Shown one piece after another: positions 35,085-55,635 of a DNA stretch of 64,000 nucleotides. The translations under genes and the position numbers were made by a program. Positions within the stretch are counted from its first letter, which is position 1, and the number at the start of each line of letters is the position of its first letter. The notes below the pieces were generated by a model. It searched no databases. It was not told where the DNA came from and worked only from the letters and a program-made list of their open reading frames with translations. The DNA is from Lamellibrachia columna (lineage: Eukaryota; Annelida; Polychaeta; Sabellida; Siboglinidae), in assembly GCA_963662155.1 (NCBI GenBank), contig OY759269.1, positions 7,873,355 to 7,937,354 of the forward strand, read 5' to 3'.

Positions 35085-37185
35085 GTGATGGACGCATTCC
35101 AGAAGATCGCCTTCTCCTTCAACTATTCAGTCCAGAGGTTGCGTGTCTTTCACGCTGAGCTCGAGTTAGACAAGGATGAAGGCGCTGGTATGAACAACAT
35201 AGCTAATCTACAATCACTCCTGGAGACAACTAGTCCAGTCGAGCGAACGCTCTGTATACATTCAAGTCTGTATACATTCAAGTCTGTATGCATTCAAGTA
35301 TGTATACATTCAAGTCTGTATACATTCAAGTATGTATACATTCAAGTCTGTATACATTCAAGTCTGTATACATTCAAGTATGTATACATTCAAGTCTGTA
35401 TACATTCAAGTCTGTGTACATTCAAGTCTGTATACATTCAAGTCTGTATACATTCAAATATGTATACATTCAAGTCTGTATACATTCAAGTATGTATACA
35501 TTCAAGTCTGTATACATTCAAGTATGTATACATTCAAGTCTGTATACATTCAAGTCTGTATACATTCAAGTCTGTATACATTCAAGTATGTATACATTCA
35601 AGTCTGTATACATTCAAGTCTGTATACATTCAAGTATGTATACATTCAAGTATGTATACATTCAAGTATGTATACATTCAAGTATGTATACATTCAAGTC
35701 TGTATACATTCAAGTCTGTATACATTCAAGTCTGTATACATTCAAGTCTGTATACATTCAAGTATGTATACATTCAAGTCTGTATACATTCAAGTATGTA
35801 TACATTCAAGTCTGTATACATTCAAGTATGTATACATTCAAGTCTGTATACATTCAAGTCTGTATACATTCAAGTCTGTATACATTCAAGTCTGTATACA
35901 TTCAAGTATGTATACATTCAAGTCTGTATACATTCAAGTATGTATACATTCAAGTCTGTATACATTCAAGTCTGTATACATTCAAGTATGTATACATTCA
36001 AGTCTGTATACATTCAAGTCTGTGTACATTCAAGTCTGTGTACATTCAAGTCTGTATACATTCAAGTATGTATACATTCAAGTCTGTATACATTCAAGTA
36101 TGTATACATTCAAGTCTGTATACATTCAAGTATGTATACATTCAAGTCTGTATACATTCAAGTCTGTATACATTCAAGTATGTATACATTCAAGTATGTA
36201 TACATTCAAGTATGTATACATTCAAGTCTGTATACATTCAAGTCTGTATACATTCAAGTATGTATACATTTAAGTCTGTATACATTCAAGTATGTATACA
36301 TTCAAGTCTGTATACATTCAAGTCTGTATACATTCAAGTCTGTATACATTCAAGTATGTATACATTCAAGTCTGTATACATTCAAGTATGTATACATTCA
36401 AGTATGTATACATTCAAGTCTGTATACATTCAAGTCTGTATACATTCAAGTCTGTATACATTCAAGTATGTATACATTCAAGTCTGTATACATTCAAGTC
36501 TGTATACATTCAAGTATGTATACATTCAAGTCTGTATACATTCAAGTCTGTATACATTCAAGTATGTATACATTCAAGTCTGTATACATTCAAGTCTGTA
36601 TACATTCAAGTATGTATACATTCAAGTCTGTATACATTCAAGTCTGCATTCACTGCTGCACTCACTGCCTGGTATATTCGGAAGAAGATGGCAAAGTCAG
36701 ACGTTACTTGTTTTCCATCACAAATGTTGATTTCATCATAACACTACTGACCATTGAGCAAAGTCGGCTTCCTCTGACCTCATCCATCCAGTGCAAACAG
36801 GCAACCACTACAATCGCCAAGTTGCAGCAGGAAAAGGCCGACCCAAAAGTATGGAATGCATTCTTTGACAGTGTTGTAGAGGTAGCTGAGAGATTTGAGA
36901 TTGAGGCGAGCACGCCGCGCAATGTTGGTAGACAGATGCACCGTCTGTGAGAACGTGCCCGCTGATATAACTGACACGCCCAGCCAGTATTGGATGAGGG
37001 CAATGCATCTGCCGTTCTTGGACCACTTGCTGCAGGAAATGGACACAAGACTACTAGTAGCTCAGAATCAATACGTGAACCAATACCCCACACCACGACA
37101 GCAGACTGATCTGACACCAGAGAAAATTGTCCAGCTATACGACGTGTTCGAAGATGGCATGTCAGGTGATCTGCGTCAGCTATAA
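35085..37185 (+). pseudogene. hAT-superfamily transposase remnant interrupted by a minisatellite
   Basis: Before the array, IAFSFNYSVQRLRVFHAELE and NIANLQSLLET match the region just before the conserved ETRWSSRADALYTFK segment of P52rIPK/THAP0-like hAT transposases. After it come AFTAALTA, VRRYLFSITNVDFIITLL, IAKLQQEKADPKVWNAFFDS, PADITDTPSQYWMRAMHLPF and LDHLLQEMD, all typical in order. It is dead: there is a frameshift plus an in-frame TAG just before the array, a frameshift near 36940, no DDE or C-terminal dimerisation region, and a 1.4-kb repeat in the middle. Confidence 0.7.
35251..36642 (+). repeat. 16-bp minisatellite, exactly 87 units
   Basis: Unit tctgtatacattcaag, with a frequent tatgtatac variant and rare single substitutions. 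The span of 1392 bp is exactly 87 x 16, so no indel has survived. The unit has no stop in any + frame, giving a false 480-620 aa ORF with a 16-residue period. It grew from the transposase codons for LYTFKS. Confidence 0.95.
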
Positions 37186-37299
37186 CATTTAAGGTAATGT
37201 AGGAGATGGTGAGTGTCGCTGAGACACCCAACACTTTCGATGTCACGACACAGGGAATCAATTTCGTTCTGTTTAGTAGTGGAAATGAGACTAGTCCTA

Positions 37300-38330
37300 T
37301 AATACATATCGAATGTGTGGAATCCATCGTTTAAAACCCTAGTCCTACAATACATATCGAATGTGTGGAATCCATCGTTTAAAACCCTTTAGTATTCAAG
37401 TCGGCCAAACCCGCCCGCAGGCTGACGCTTCAATACAGCCAAACCCAATCCCAAAAAAGCAGCGCATTTCAAAATATTCAAGTGGCGCGTTCTGGCGGAC
37501 AGTTAAGAGAACACATTGGATATGTGAACATACTGGCGTCACGTGTTCCTGTATCTGGTGAAATAACTTGGGAACCATGGTCTTTACAAAAAACGGCTGA
37601 AGTCAAAAGGGTAAACTAATTTATCCCTTTGCTTATCGCCGTCTGTCAGAAATAATGCACATCCGAGATATCTCCACTGATCCTCTATTAATGCTACTTC
37701 GTATCTTATCGTTCTAATTCCATTGACAATTTGTTTTCAATATTGTCATGACCATTCAATATCTTAAAGCTTAACAACAAAGGTTGATCCCTAGTCTACA
37801 TGGGCTTTATTCACACTTATACGTGCATGACAACGTGATTATTTTACAAACAGTTAAAAAGGAACTGTTAACAAAGCAACATAAGCGAATTGTGTAATAG
37901 ACCAGGACAGTTTTCCATCAGCCAGTACCTTTAACTGATCAATAAATGGGCCAAGGATGAACAAAATCGTTGAGATTAAAGCCGGAAGAACAACACTTCA
38001 ACTAATAAATAATGCGACGGTCCACCGCTACGTGTAACAAATAGGAGTGTCGAACACCACATAACGAAATTTGTTTAATGGTAAATGTGCTACGTGGTCA
38101 GCTGAGAATGAACATCCGGGCCACACCGGCCAGCCGAATCGATTACTACGAGTGATCCTTCATTGTTTTGCTAGTCTCATTTCAAATTCATTTTGGAAAA
38201 TATCAAACCTACCTAGTATCCACTGCAACATGCTAGGTAATGTGTGCAACTTTTATATGTAGTTTTTGTGAAATCACCAAACAAACTATTAAATTACTTA
38301 ATATTTAGTCAAACATTAAGTGAAGTGAAA
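37300..38330. repeat. Duplicated non-coding block (partner of 16866-17796)
   Basis: Begins with a 56-bp doublet (cctacaatacatatcgaatg near 37297 and 37344). It shares ordered segments with 17230-17720, and its end (38190-38310) matches the upstream regions of A and B. No gene. Confidence 0.65.
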
Positions 38331-38858
38331 TGGAAACGCTGAAAACTCACAAATTTACCCCTTCGTGAAATTTTGTAATTTTATCATGTGATGGGTGAGA
38401 GGATGGAAATCACTTTCACTATCGGCATATGCCATTACCATTATCACTTTGGATATCCAGTATTTTGAGCCTAACCAGATCTAACGAACAAAGTCAATTC
38501 TTTCGATGATTTGAACAATTACAATGTTTTTATTAAATATGTTGCGGTTGTTACTTAAACTATTCACACACTACACATTTGGACATCAGCGAACCGGATT
38601 TGCAATATACTAAATCAGTTGAAGATTGAGTTTGAAGAGAAGTCGCCGTTGCCAACTGAAGAGGAATCTCAATTGTCAGCAGTAAATGAATTGACGTTGC
38701 CGACGTCCCCAAAAGAGGTAACATCCATTTAAGCAGATTCGCCATTTTTTTATGAATCGTCCATATGTTCGGTGTCGCCTGCACAATTGACGATAACCAC
38801 ACAGGACTTATATGCCTCCAATTTAAGAAACATTGATAATGTATTAGTCTAAAACTCC
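38331..38858. other. No gene; interspersed repeat copy 2
   Basis: Contains ttacttaaactattcacaca at about 38553, shared with 10980 and distantly with 52350. Otherwise nothing recognised. Confidence 0.5.
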
Positions 38859-39039
38859 CTGTTCACCTTTGCATTGTGTGAACAGTTGGAAAGAATTGAC
38901 TTTGATCGTTAGATCGGGTAACGTGCCAAATATCTTCTGCTATTTCTCCGCCGATTGGCCTACTAAATATCTTTTTTTCGTTGATTTCGCCCAAACTAAA
39001 TATTTTTACAAACGAGCTGGCCTTTCACCATAACGCCAC

Positions 39040-39530
39040 GTCACTGGCCACCAATTAGTATGTAATTAATATAGGAAGACAAAGTGAAAGATTAAAACAT
39101 CGTTATTGGTTAATCAATTACGAATGTGTCGATTGTCGTACGAACCGTGGGCGATAAGATGCAAGCACTGAATGCATTTTTTGTAGCAAGCAAGTGTATG
39201 ATGCACGTAATTATATCTTAGTGTAATTCAGCAAGTGTACGTTTGTATTCTTGCATACTTGTATGTTTATTCGCTTGTATGCTTGTATACCTGTATACTT
39301 GTGTGCTTGTTTGTTTTGTATGCTGTGCTACTCCCCCACGGACGCTTTGTATCTCAGGCGCCAAAACATTCAGAGGTTCGTCTACGACCCCCCACGATGG
39401 GGTCGTCACAGTTGTATTTATTTTTTTTAATTCACCCGCTATCGCCCCTTCTGTTAAAGCTTGAATTACTTTTTACGTAGTTATTACGTACAATTGTTAA
39501 CGACGTCATGCGGCTTTCCTTACGTAACAC
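39040..39530. repeat. Interspersed repeat R1, copy 2
   Basis: Same element as 21622-22137, including the hairpin around acgatggggtcgt and a cttgtatact short tandem array. The unit 2 copy (54540-54870) is internally deleted. Confidence 0.75.
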
Positions 39531-39613
39531 AAGGACGAGGCGGCATTAAACGTTACTATAACTGCCAGTCTTACGCAGTAATTTCGAGAGTTGGATATTA
39601 ACTAGCAGCACCA

Positions 39614-39800
39614 AGTACCAAGGCTTAAAGGGATATATCTGTGAAATTGTGTAAATATTGACATCGTGGCACTCGAGTACCAAGGCTTAAAGGGATATAT
39701 CTGTGAAATTGTGTAAATATTGACATCGTGGCACTCGAGTACCAAGGCTTAAAGGGATATATCTGTGAAATTGTGTAAATATTGACATCGTGACACTCGT
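39614..39800. repeat. 62-bp tandem repeat, three copies
   Basis: agtaccaaggcttaaaggga and following, three times. Absent from unit 2 because of a deletion. Confidence 0.93.
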
Positions 39801-40198
39801 GTTCGAACTACCACGTTATCACGTCTTTCCGGAGAACGTGCATTTTAGCTAGTAAAGATAAAGTTATGTCTGAATGGCAGCTAGCAAGTTGAACGCGAGG
39901 GGAGGCGTCGAATATGATCGACGAAAGCACGTCAACTATCGAGTACAAACGACGTACGTTGTATTTCGTCGATGCGTAAGCAGTCTTCTCCCATTCTATA
40001 TTCACAATTCTACAAACAAAAGAAACGGGTTATACTAATCAATATCATATAAGTAATGGTCTAATTAAATGTCTTCTTGTTGCTCTCCTCTATCCCTGAA
40101 GTCCGGGGTGAGGCTGGCATCGACATCGGTCGTCGAGTTTTGTTTTCCCTTCTTCTATATTAAACATTGTAATAACCATAAACAACATGGATAGTCAT

Positions 40199-40420
40199 CT
40201 GAAATCAAACTATCTGTTCCAGAGCACAAATTCAAATATAGTATTAAAACTGAAATCAAACTATTTGTTCCAGAGCACAAATTCAAATAATATTTGTACT
40301 ATATTATAGTATTAAAACTGAAATCAAACTATCTGTTCCAGAGCACAAATTCAAATATAGTATTAAAACTGAAATCAAACTATCTGTTCCAGAGCACAAA
40401 TTCAAATATAGTATTAAAAC
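40199..40420. repeat. 51-bp tandem repeat, four copies
   Basis: ctgaaatcaaactatctgtt and following. One copy carries a 17-bp extension. Unit 2 has a single copy at about 55245-55295. Confidence 0.92.
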
Positions 40421-40796
40421 TGTTTCCATTTAATATGATTGTGTCGTGTAATAATAATAATAATAATTAGGCATTACATTTCATAGTCATTCTTGCATAT
40501 TAGTGTATCAACTTGACACTGTGATTTAGGTTGTACTGTGATAGGGACAGGGATATCGAAATTGCCGGATGAGGGCAATTAACATGTTCGTTCAGCAGCT
40601 ATGTAGGGAAGAGGACGTTGGATTTGTGGATTTGCGGGGAGGGCTGATATGGACAGTGGCATGAGAAGCATAACAAATATTTTTGGTAGCAAACATTGTT
40701 TAAACAAGAAGCGCAGAGGTGCCTCAAACAGGACAAGAAGTCACTAGTACACACAAACCAGTAACAAAATGTCCGGAAAACATTTCTGAAGCTGGT

Positions 40797-42690
40797 TATG
40801 TTTAAATGCAAGGAGAATAATAAATAATAAAAACGAATTAAGCATTATGGTAGAAGATATTAACCTCACATAATTGTAATAACCGAATCATGGGCTAACG
40901 AAGACATATAAGATGCTGAATTAGGAATGACAGGATACGTAATGTTTAGGAGAGATCGAATAGGAATAATGGAAGGGGGTTATTTTATACATTAAAAAAT
41001 CTATTCTGGCTTACGAAAGAAAATTAGAAAGGGAAGCAAATTGCCGTAAAGCTGTTCGGTGCAATATAGTTACCGGAAATTAAACATTAACTATTGGGTC
41101 AGTTAGAAGATAACACAAAAATACAAAACGCTATAAAGGAAGTGAGTAAAGGAGAATGTATCATAAAGGGAGATTTTAGCCATGGACACATACAATGGAA
41201 ATCTCTAGAGAGTACAGGGGGTGAGGACCACCAGTTTCTACATTTAATTCAGGATAGCTTCCTCACTGAACACGTGCTAGAACTAACCAGGGGAGAGAAT
41301 GGATTAGATTTAGTTTTGTCTTCACAACATGAATTAGTGGACAGTGTCAAAGTAACAGCGATCATAATCAAATACATCCCTTGAAAAAAACAACGAAAAC
41401 GGTCTAGAAAGAAACACTTGTCAAAAGAAGCTGTTAGAAAAATAGCGAACAAACAAACTATGTGGAGGGTTTATAGGCGGACCAGAAAGGATGAAGACTA
41501 TGCAAATTACAAAGAGGCACTTAATGCCGCTACGAATAGAATTAGACACTTAGACAAAGAAGCTATAACCAAAATTAACATGTAACATACAAATGACAGC
41601 AAGAGTTTGTATGCATATATCAGGAGTAAACAAAACGTACGAGACAAGGTTGGACCACTAGAAGACAGTGCTGGAAATATAATATCACAAGGATTTTTAA
41701 AGGCAGAAGACCTAAATGTATATTTCAGTTCAGTGTTTACCAGAGAGAATATTAATTCATTACCAGTTCCAAATGCTAAATTTCAGGAGGCTCAATCGGA
41801 CTATTTGGGGCAGTTAATTGTCATTCCAGAAATGGTAGCTAAGAAAATAAAAGCACTGAAGGACAACAAATCACCTGGAGTGGATATAATTCCTTCAAAA
41901 CTACTAATGGAAACAGTATAACAAATCAGTACACCACTTGCAAGAGCGTTCAATTTGTCACTAAAAGAGGCAGTGGTTCCTTTTGAATGGAAAGAAGCAA
42001 ACAACATGCCATTATTTAAAAAGGTTCGAAAAATAAGTAAGATAATCACAGGCCAGTGAGTTTAACATCAGTGATTTGTAAATTATAAGAAAGGTTAATT
42101 AAATACATACGGTGGACTTCCTTGTTAGGCATACATTAATAAATCCATCTCAACATGGATTCCTACTATATATTATATTTTTGAAAGAAATGACTAAGTG
42201 GATAGACGAGGGATCACCAGTAGATATTATATACTTAGATCTACTAAGATTTTCAGAAAGCGTTTGACAAAGTGCCACATCAAAAACTACTACTTAAATT
42301 AAAAGCACATGATATCGGGGGTGGCATAATCGACTGGATAGAATAATGGCTGACTGGCAGAAGACAACGTGTCGTAGTAGATTGGGAGATTTCAAACTGG
42401 AAATCAGTTTTGAGTGGGGTACTACAAAGATCATCTTTATTATTATTAATATATATCAATGACTTTGACGATAATACAATAAGCAACGTACTGTGTTTAC
42501 AAAGGTTTACAAGGGTTAACAATAATGGCGATAAACAACATTTACGAAGCGATCTAGATAAATTAGTTAAATGGTCTGAGAAATGGCAGATGTTATTAAA
42601 TTTTGGAAAATGTATATGCCTACACACAGGACACGCGAACTTGGATGTAAACTATGAAATTGGAGATACTGTTCTATGTAAAAGAACAGG
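40797..42690 (+). pseudogene. CR1-like non-LTR retrotransposon remnant in unit 1
   Basis: Frames broken by many stops still read, in order, endonuclease pieces (LNARRIINNKNELSIMVED, ITESWANED, GDFSHGHIQWKSLES, GLDLVLSSQHELVD) and reverse transcriptase pieces (LKDNKSPGVDIIP, PFEWKEANNMPLFKK, QKAFDKVPHQKLLLKLKAHD, VLQRSS, WSEKWQMLLNFGKC). The C-terminal third and 3' UTR are missing. It lies between gene B's 3' end and the unit border. Confidence 0.82.
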
Positions 42691-43413
42691 GCTTAGATTG
42701 TGCATGGCCGAGCACCGTTTTCAGCACACCGAGAACGGGCCTGAACATACATACATGGCTAGGACAGGAGGCCGTCGGCCAGTTGTCATTAATTTTGTGA
42801 TCGGTAATATCCGCGGTATCTTATGTGCCGCACCACGTATTGAGGGTGGGGGGAGGGGGTTTTGAACTAAAGTCTATACTTTTATTACTTTGAAAACTTA
42901 CGAGACCACCCCTTAGGAAATTAAGAAATTGTCCAATTTAAGTTTGCTGGGGAGGTAGTTCTATGCTCATTGTGAATCTGGTAGTTTCAGTAGATTATGT
43001 TGAGATATTAAGTGACACATACTTGTGTGCGTGCGTGTGTGCGTGCGTGGGCGTGTTAACGTGGAACGATATTATGACTCATCCTGGATGAATATCAGTT
43101 AACAATCGCTACATTGACTTGACAAATACAAGTTTTATGTGATGAGTTCAATTTATTAAACAAACACGTGCATAGCAGTGATCACAATAATATCTAACTG
43201 CAGAATTACCAAAAAACTATGATCAAGTGGAAACTCTACGAAGTGATTATTTTATCCATACAGCTCACGTATTTCGCACTGGAAGTGTGTCGCTGCTGCA
43301 GACTAAGAAATTACGCATCAATGCAATTATATAGAATTTATCGAATTAAGAGGGTAACTGTTTTTTTTTATAACGGTGATGTTAATTCGTGCCATGAGCC
43401 GAGTAAGACTGCG
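42690..43413. other. 3' flank and 3' UTR of gene B
   Basis: Aligns with the gene A 3' flank (ggtagtttcagtagattatg is shared). Includes the AATAAA at 43152-43157 (- strand) and a short (TGCG)n tract. No other gene. Confidence 0.6.
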
Positions 43414-51523
<8,110 letters not shown>

Positions 51524-51571
51524 CTTCTCAACCCAGAGCAAGCTCGTTGCTTTGCTGGGCGCTGTCGCCGT

Positions 51572-51581
51572 CTTTTATTGC
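51572..51581 (-). promoter_or_regulatory. TATA-like box of gene B
   Basis: gcaataaaag, same sequence and spacing as in gene A. Confidence 0.6.
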
Positions 51582-51594
51582 ATGGCGGGGCGTA

Positions 51595-51606
51595 TGCGCA
51601 TGCGCA
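51595..51606 (-). promoter_or_regulatory. NRF1-like palindrome, gene B promoter
   Basis: tgcgcatgcgca, a full match to YGCGCAYGCGCR on both strands, 14 bases upstream of the TATA-like box. Confidence 0.55.
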
Positions 51607-53470
51607 CTTCTCCCTCCTGTGTCACATGCGCCGAATGCCACGGGGTGGAAGGTTGTGACTTGTTGAACTAAAAATAATTACTTCGCTCATTTGCATATAG
51701 TATTCAAACAGGGAATTGTGACTGTTATAGTCTTGTCGCCTGGGAGTTGTGCTAAAATTATTACTGCACTGCAACTGGACTGGTTGGTCAGTTTGGCTTC
51801 GAGTTAGACTCGTAAATTACGCTTAAGCTTCATTACGCAACATACCCAGTTGAACTCTACCCTAATTACGACTTATGTTAATTGCGACATTTTCTGAGCG
51901 TTTGGACAATATAAGGGTAATTCTTATTACTGTACCTGACACTCAAATGTGGGTGGACGTTCTAACTTAGTGAGCTACAATAAACAGTTTGGCTGCTTAA
52001 CTACAACTGTTTCTGTCTCAAACGTCATTCCTCGATTCATTTTCCCGCTCGTATCACTTTAGAATCATCTCGCGAAAAATATAACCTATCTAGTGTCCAC
52101 TGCAACATACCAGCTCGTTTGTGCACGTGTGTTATTTACCTTTGATTAAATCACAGGATAAACTATTAAATTATTGCTGACCGGATCCGGTAAAAAAATC
52201 GGCGAAAAAGGCACAGATGGTCATTCTCAATATATTATGACATAAAGCTATACACACTTTCGCAAGTTACCTGATCTAATGATCAAGGTCAAATCTTTCA
52301 ATGACTTCAATAAAAGCACGCCCTCTTATTAAACTGACTGCGCATATTGCTTACACTATTCACACACTACGGATTTCACCATCAACGAACCTGATTGTAT
52401 TATGGTATTATTATCGCTGTAGCGTTGTGCTAATATCAGGGTTCTAGTTTTGACGCTAATATTGATTTCAGCGTCAGTGGTCTGTCTACGCCTTCACTGA
52501 CGTGTTTTTGGTTAGTCGGTATGGCCGGATTAGAACATATTTTTGCGTTGCTCTTAATCGACATCACCATTAGTCGGCTGGAACCAGATCATTGACGAAC
52601 CGTTTCTAAGAAGGTCGGTTGTTCATTAGGAATGGGAAGTCAGCCACGTCAACATCAAGGTTTTCGCTGATCCGTTTGGTGCATTCTTTATTTTCCTCCA
52701 TTTTTCTTGCTGTGAGCGAGCTATGTTCTTGCTAAATGCTTAATTGCACATAGCGGGGATTGGTGGGGTTTTCGTTATAGTTGCAATTAGTGAGGAAAAT
52801 AATGGAATTGAATACTGAAGTGAGACTAATGAACACTAAAAGCTGTCAGCCTTAATTGCAATTGCAGGTGAAAGGATGCAATTTGGTGCTGTTTTCAAAG
52901 GGGCTTTGGATGTTATGCACTGGCTTGGTCGTATACTGTGTCATCAGGTTCAGGTATTTCTTTATCCCTGTAGCAATTATGCAATACAGCGTTTTCTTTG
53001 ACCAGTCTCGTGGATACTCTGGTCGAAAAGTGGACCCATGCCCAAATTGTCGGCTGAATTCTCTACGGTGGCACAATCGACGTCCAAAGCGCCCTACATT
53101 CGAATCAACACCTTTGAGACACGTCCACAGTGGCATTGTTACTTCGTTGCAAACAGCAATAAGTAGATATTGTATTTACAACTGTGTCGGAACCTGGCGA
53201 CCCGGTTAATCAGTTTCATAATAAGAGATGATATGGGCCGCTGCACAAACTCTTAGGAATGTCTACTGTTTGGTAACCCCGACAGTCGGAATGGCAGCAC
53301 TTAATGAGCGATCGAGTGGGTGTGTTGTAGGGGTTGGTCGTGTTGTGGTGCACCCACCCACGTTATATTGTGTTTCAAGGCCAGGCGGTTATGCAATTTA
53401 AGTATTTACGAAATGGCAAGCTCAGAAAGATCGAAATACTTCGTACAAACTGCTGTCGCCAACCGTCTTC
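51607..53470. repeat. Gene B upstream region, paralogous to 31400-34560
   Basis: No gene. Collinear with the gene A upstream region except that the hAT element is absent (empty site 52482-52489) and a diverged interspersed repeat copy lies at 52300-52400. Confidence 0.7.
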
Positions 53471-54348
53471 GTTGTTGTTATATGTGAAATAAATATACTT
53501 ATCGACTCCACTGGACAGAAGGCATCACGAGGATTAAAAAAGAGAATTATGGTCACATATGCAGTCCCAAATTGTTTTGTTTTTTTTGCATGTCGCCGAG
53601 AATCCCGTGAATTCCTGCGCTGTTCAAACGAATGCATTTCGTGGTATTGAATGACCAAATGTGTGTTTTATGCGATACATGTGCAATGTTGTTTTACGGT
53701 ATTAAGACATCGCCTGCGACGTGGCAACGTTAGTTTGTGATCCAGTGTTGCCACAATTGTACGATTTACGTTCCGCTACTTCCTTTGATTTTCCTTCGAC
53801 AAAAACTTCATTTCACGCAAACGTTAGTACATACAAATCATATAAAAATAACAATTACAATCATTTGTAGCTATTTTAAAAACATTATTCATTATTTTTT
53901 CTTCATTTACGTTATGGCGATTCTGTTTTATAGTATCTGTTCTAAATGTCATCATGCCCAAAAAACTACTCATTAATCTAACACCTGGTGGCAGTGTGCC
54001 ATTGGGTCACTGGGTCACTGGGTCACTGGGTCATTCACCTTTGTTTTCCTTCAGTGTAGTGGTCGTGTTTATCTGATTTACGTTATGCAGATTTACGTTA
54101 CGGAATTTTTGTTTAGCTTGAATAAATCGACAACAAGGGAACTCTATGGAACTTTCTTCATTCGGGGCAAGTAGGGTGTATGTCACTTTAATTACTTTGA
54201 TTATTTCATAAACATAAATATTATATCGTTTTTTATTATATATTTCGTGTATATTTCGAACCCGGGTTCGAATCCTCTTTCTGCCGTTTCGAAACTTTGG
54301 AAATTTCGTTCACCCCACGTTGCCACAGTTCAGTCAGCAATATGAATT
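53471..54348. other. Spacer before duplication border
   Basis: No gene. Contains a 10-bp array (actgggtcac, about four copies, 54006-54040) and a lone B-box-like ggttcgaatcc at 54265 without a tRNA-like partner. Confidence 0.5.
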
Positions 54349-54383
54349 CCAACTGTTCACCTTTGTATTGTGTGAACAGTTGG
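54349..54383. other. Perfect 12-bp hairpin at the duplication border
   Basis: ccaactgttcac and gtgaacagttgg are separated by 11 bases. Homology with unit 1 begins inside the left arm. In unit 1 (38857-38889) the left arm is shortened to ctgttcac. Confidence 0.85.
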
Positions 54384-55635
54384 AAAGAATTGACTTTGAT
54401 CGTTAGATCGGGTAACTTGCCAGATATCTTCTGCTATTTCTTCGCCGATTGGCCTAATAAATATCTTTTTTTCGTTGAATTCGCCAAAACTAAATATTTT
54501 TACAAACGAGCTGGCCTTTCACAATAACGCCACGTCACTGGCGGCCAATTAATATGTAATTAATATAGGAAGACAAAGTGAACGATTAAAATTGGTTAAT
54601 CAATTACGAATGTGTCGATTGTCGTACGAACCGTGGGCGATGAGATGCAAGCACTGAATGCATTTTTTTTGTAGCAAGCAAGTGTACGATGCACGTAATT
54701 GTTTATCTTAGTGTAATTCAGCAAGTGTACGTTTGTATTCTTGCATACTTGTATGTTTATTCGCTTGTATGTTGGTATACCTGTATACTTGTGTGCTTGT
54801 TTGTTTTGTATGCTGTGCTACGCTACTGCCCCCGGTGGGTCTATGACCCCCCCACGGTGGGGTCGTCACAGTTATCACGTCCTTCCGGAGAATGTGCATT
54901 TTAGCTAGTAAAGATAAAGTTATGTCTGAATGGCAGCTAGCAAGTTGAACGCGAGGGAAGGCGTCGAATATGATCGATGAAAGCACGTCAACTATCGGGT
55001 ACAAACGATGTACGTTGTATTTCGTCGATGCGTAAGCAGTCTTCTCCCATTCTATAAACAAAAGAAACGGGTTATACTAATCAATATCATATAAGTAATG
55101 GTCTAATTAAATGTCTTCTTGTTGCTCTCCTCTATCCCTGAAGTCCGGGGTGAGGCTGGCATCGACACCGGTCTTCGAGTTTTGTTTTCCCTTGTTCTAC
55201 ATTAAACATTATAATAACCATAAACAACATGTATAATCATTTGAAATCAAACTATCTGTTCCAGAGCACAAATTCAAATATAGTATTAAAACTGTTTCCA
55301 TTTAATATGATTGTGTCGTGTAATAATAATAATTAGGCATTACATTTCTTAGTCATTCTTGCATATTAGTGTATCAACTTGACACTGTGATTTAGGTTGT
55401 ACTGTGATAGGGACAGGGATATCGAAATTGCCGGATGATGGCAATTAGCATGTTCGTTCAGCAGCTATGTAGGGAAGAGGACGTTGTATTTGTGGTACGG
55501 CTGATATGTACAGTGGCACGAGAAGAATAACAAATATTTTTGGTAGCAAACGCAGAGGTGCCTCAAACAGGACAAGAAGTCACTAGTACACACGAACCAG
55601 TAACAAAATGTCCGGAAAACACTTCTGAAGTTGGT

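Noticed and set aside
35085..36950. 621-codon open frame with 16-residue repeats
   Set aside because: It is produced by a stop-free 16-bp array inside a dead hAT transposase; the repeat is open in all three frames.
41094..42865. Separate host genes from the larger frames
   Set aside because: All are pieces of one decayed CR1-like endonuclease-reverse transcriptase, duplicated in unit 2; the 3'-most part is chimeric with unrelated flank.
54255..54285. tRNA gene or tRNA-derived SINE (ggttcgaatcc)
   Set aside because: Only a B-box-like string is present; there is no A box at the right distance and no cloverleaf.
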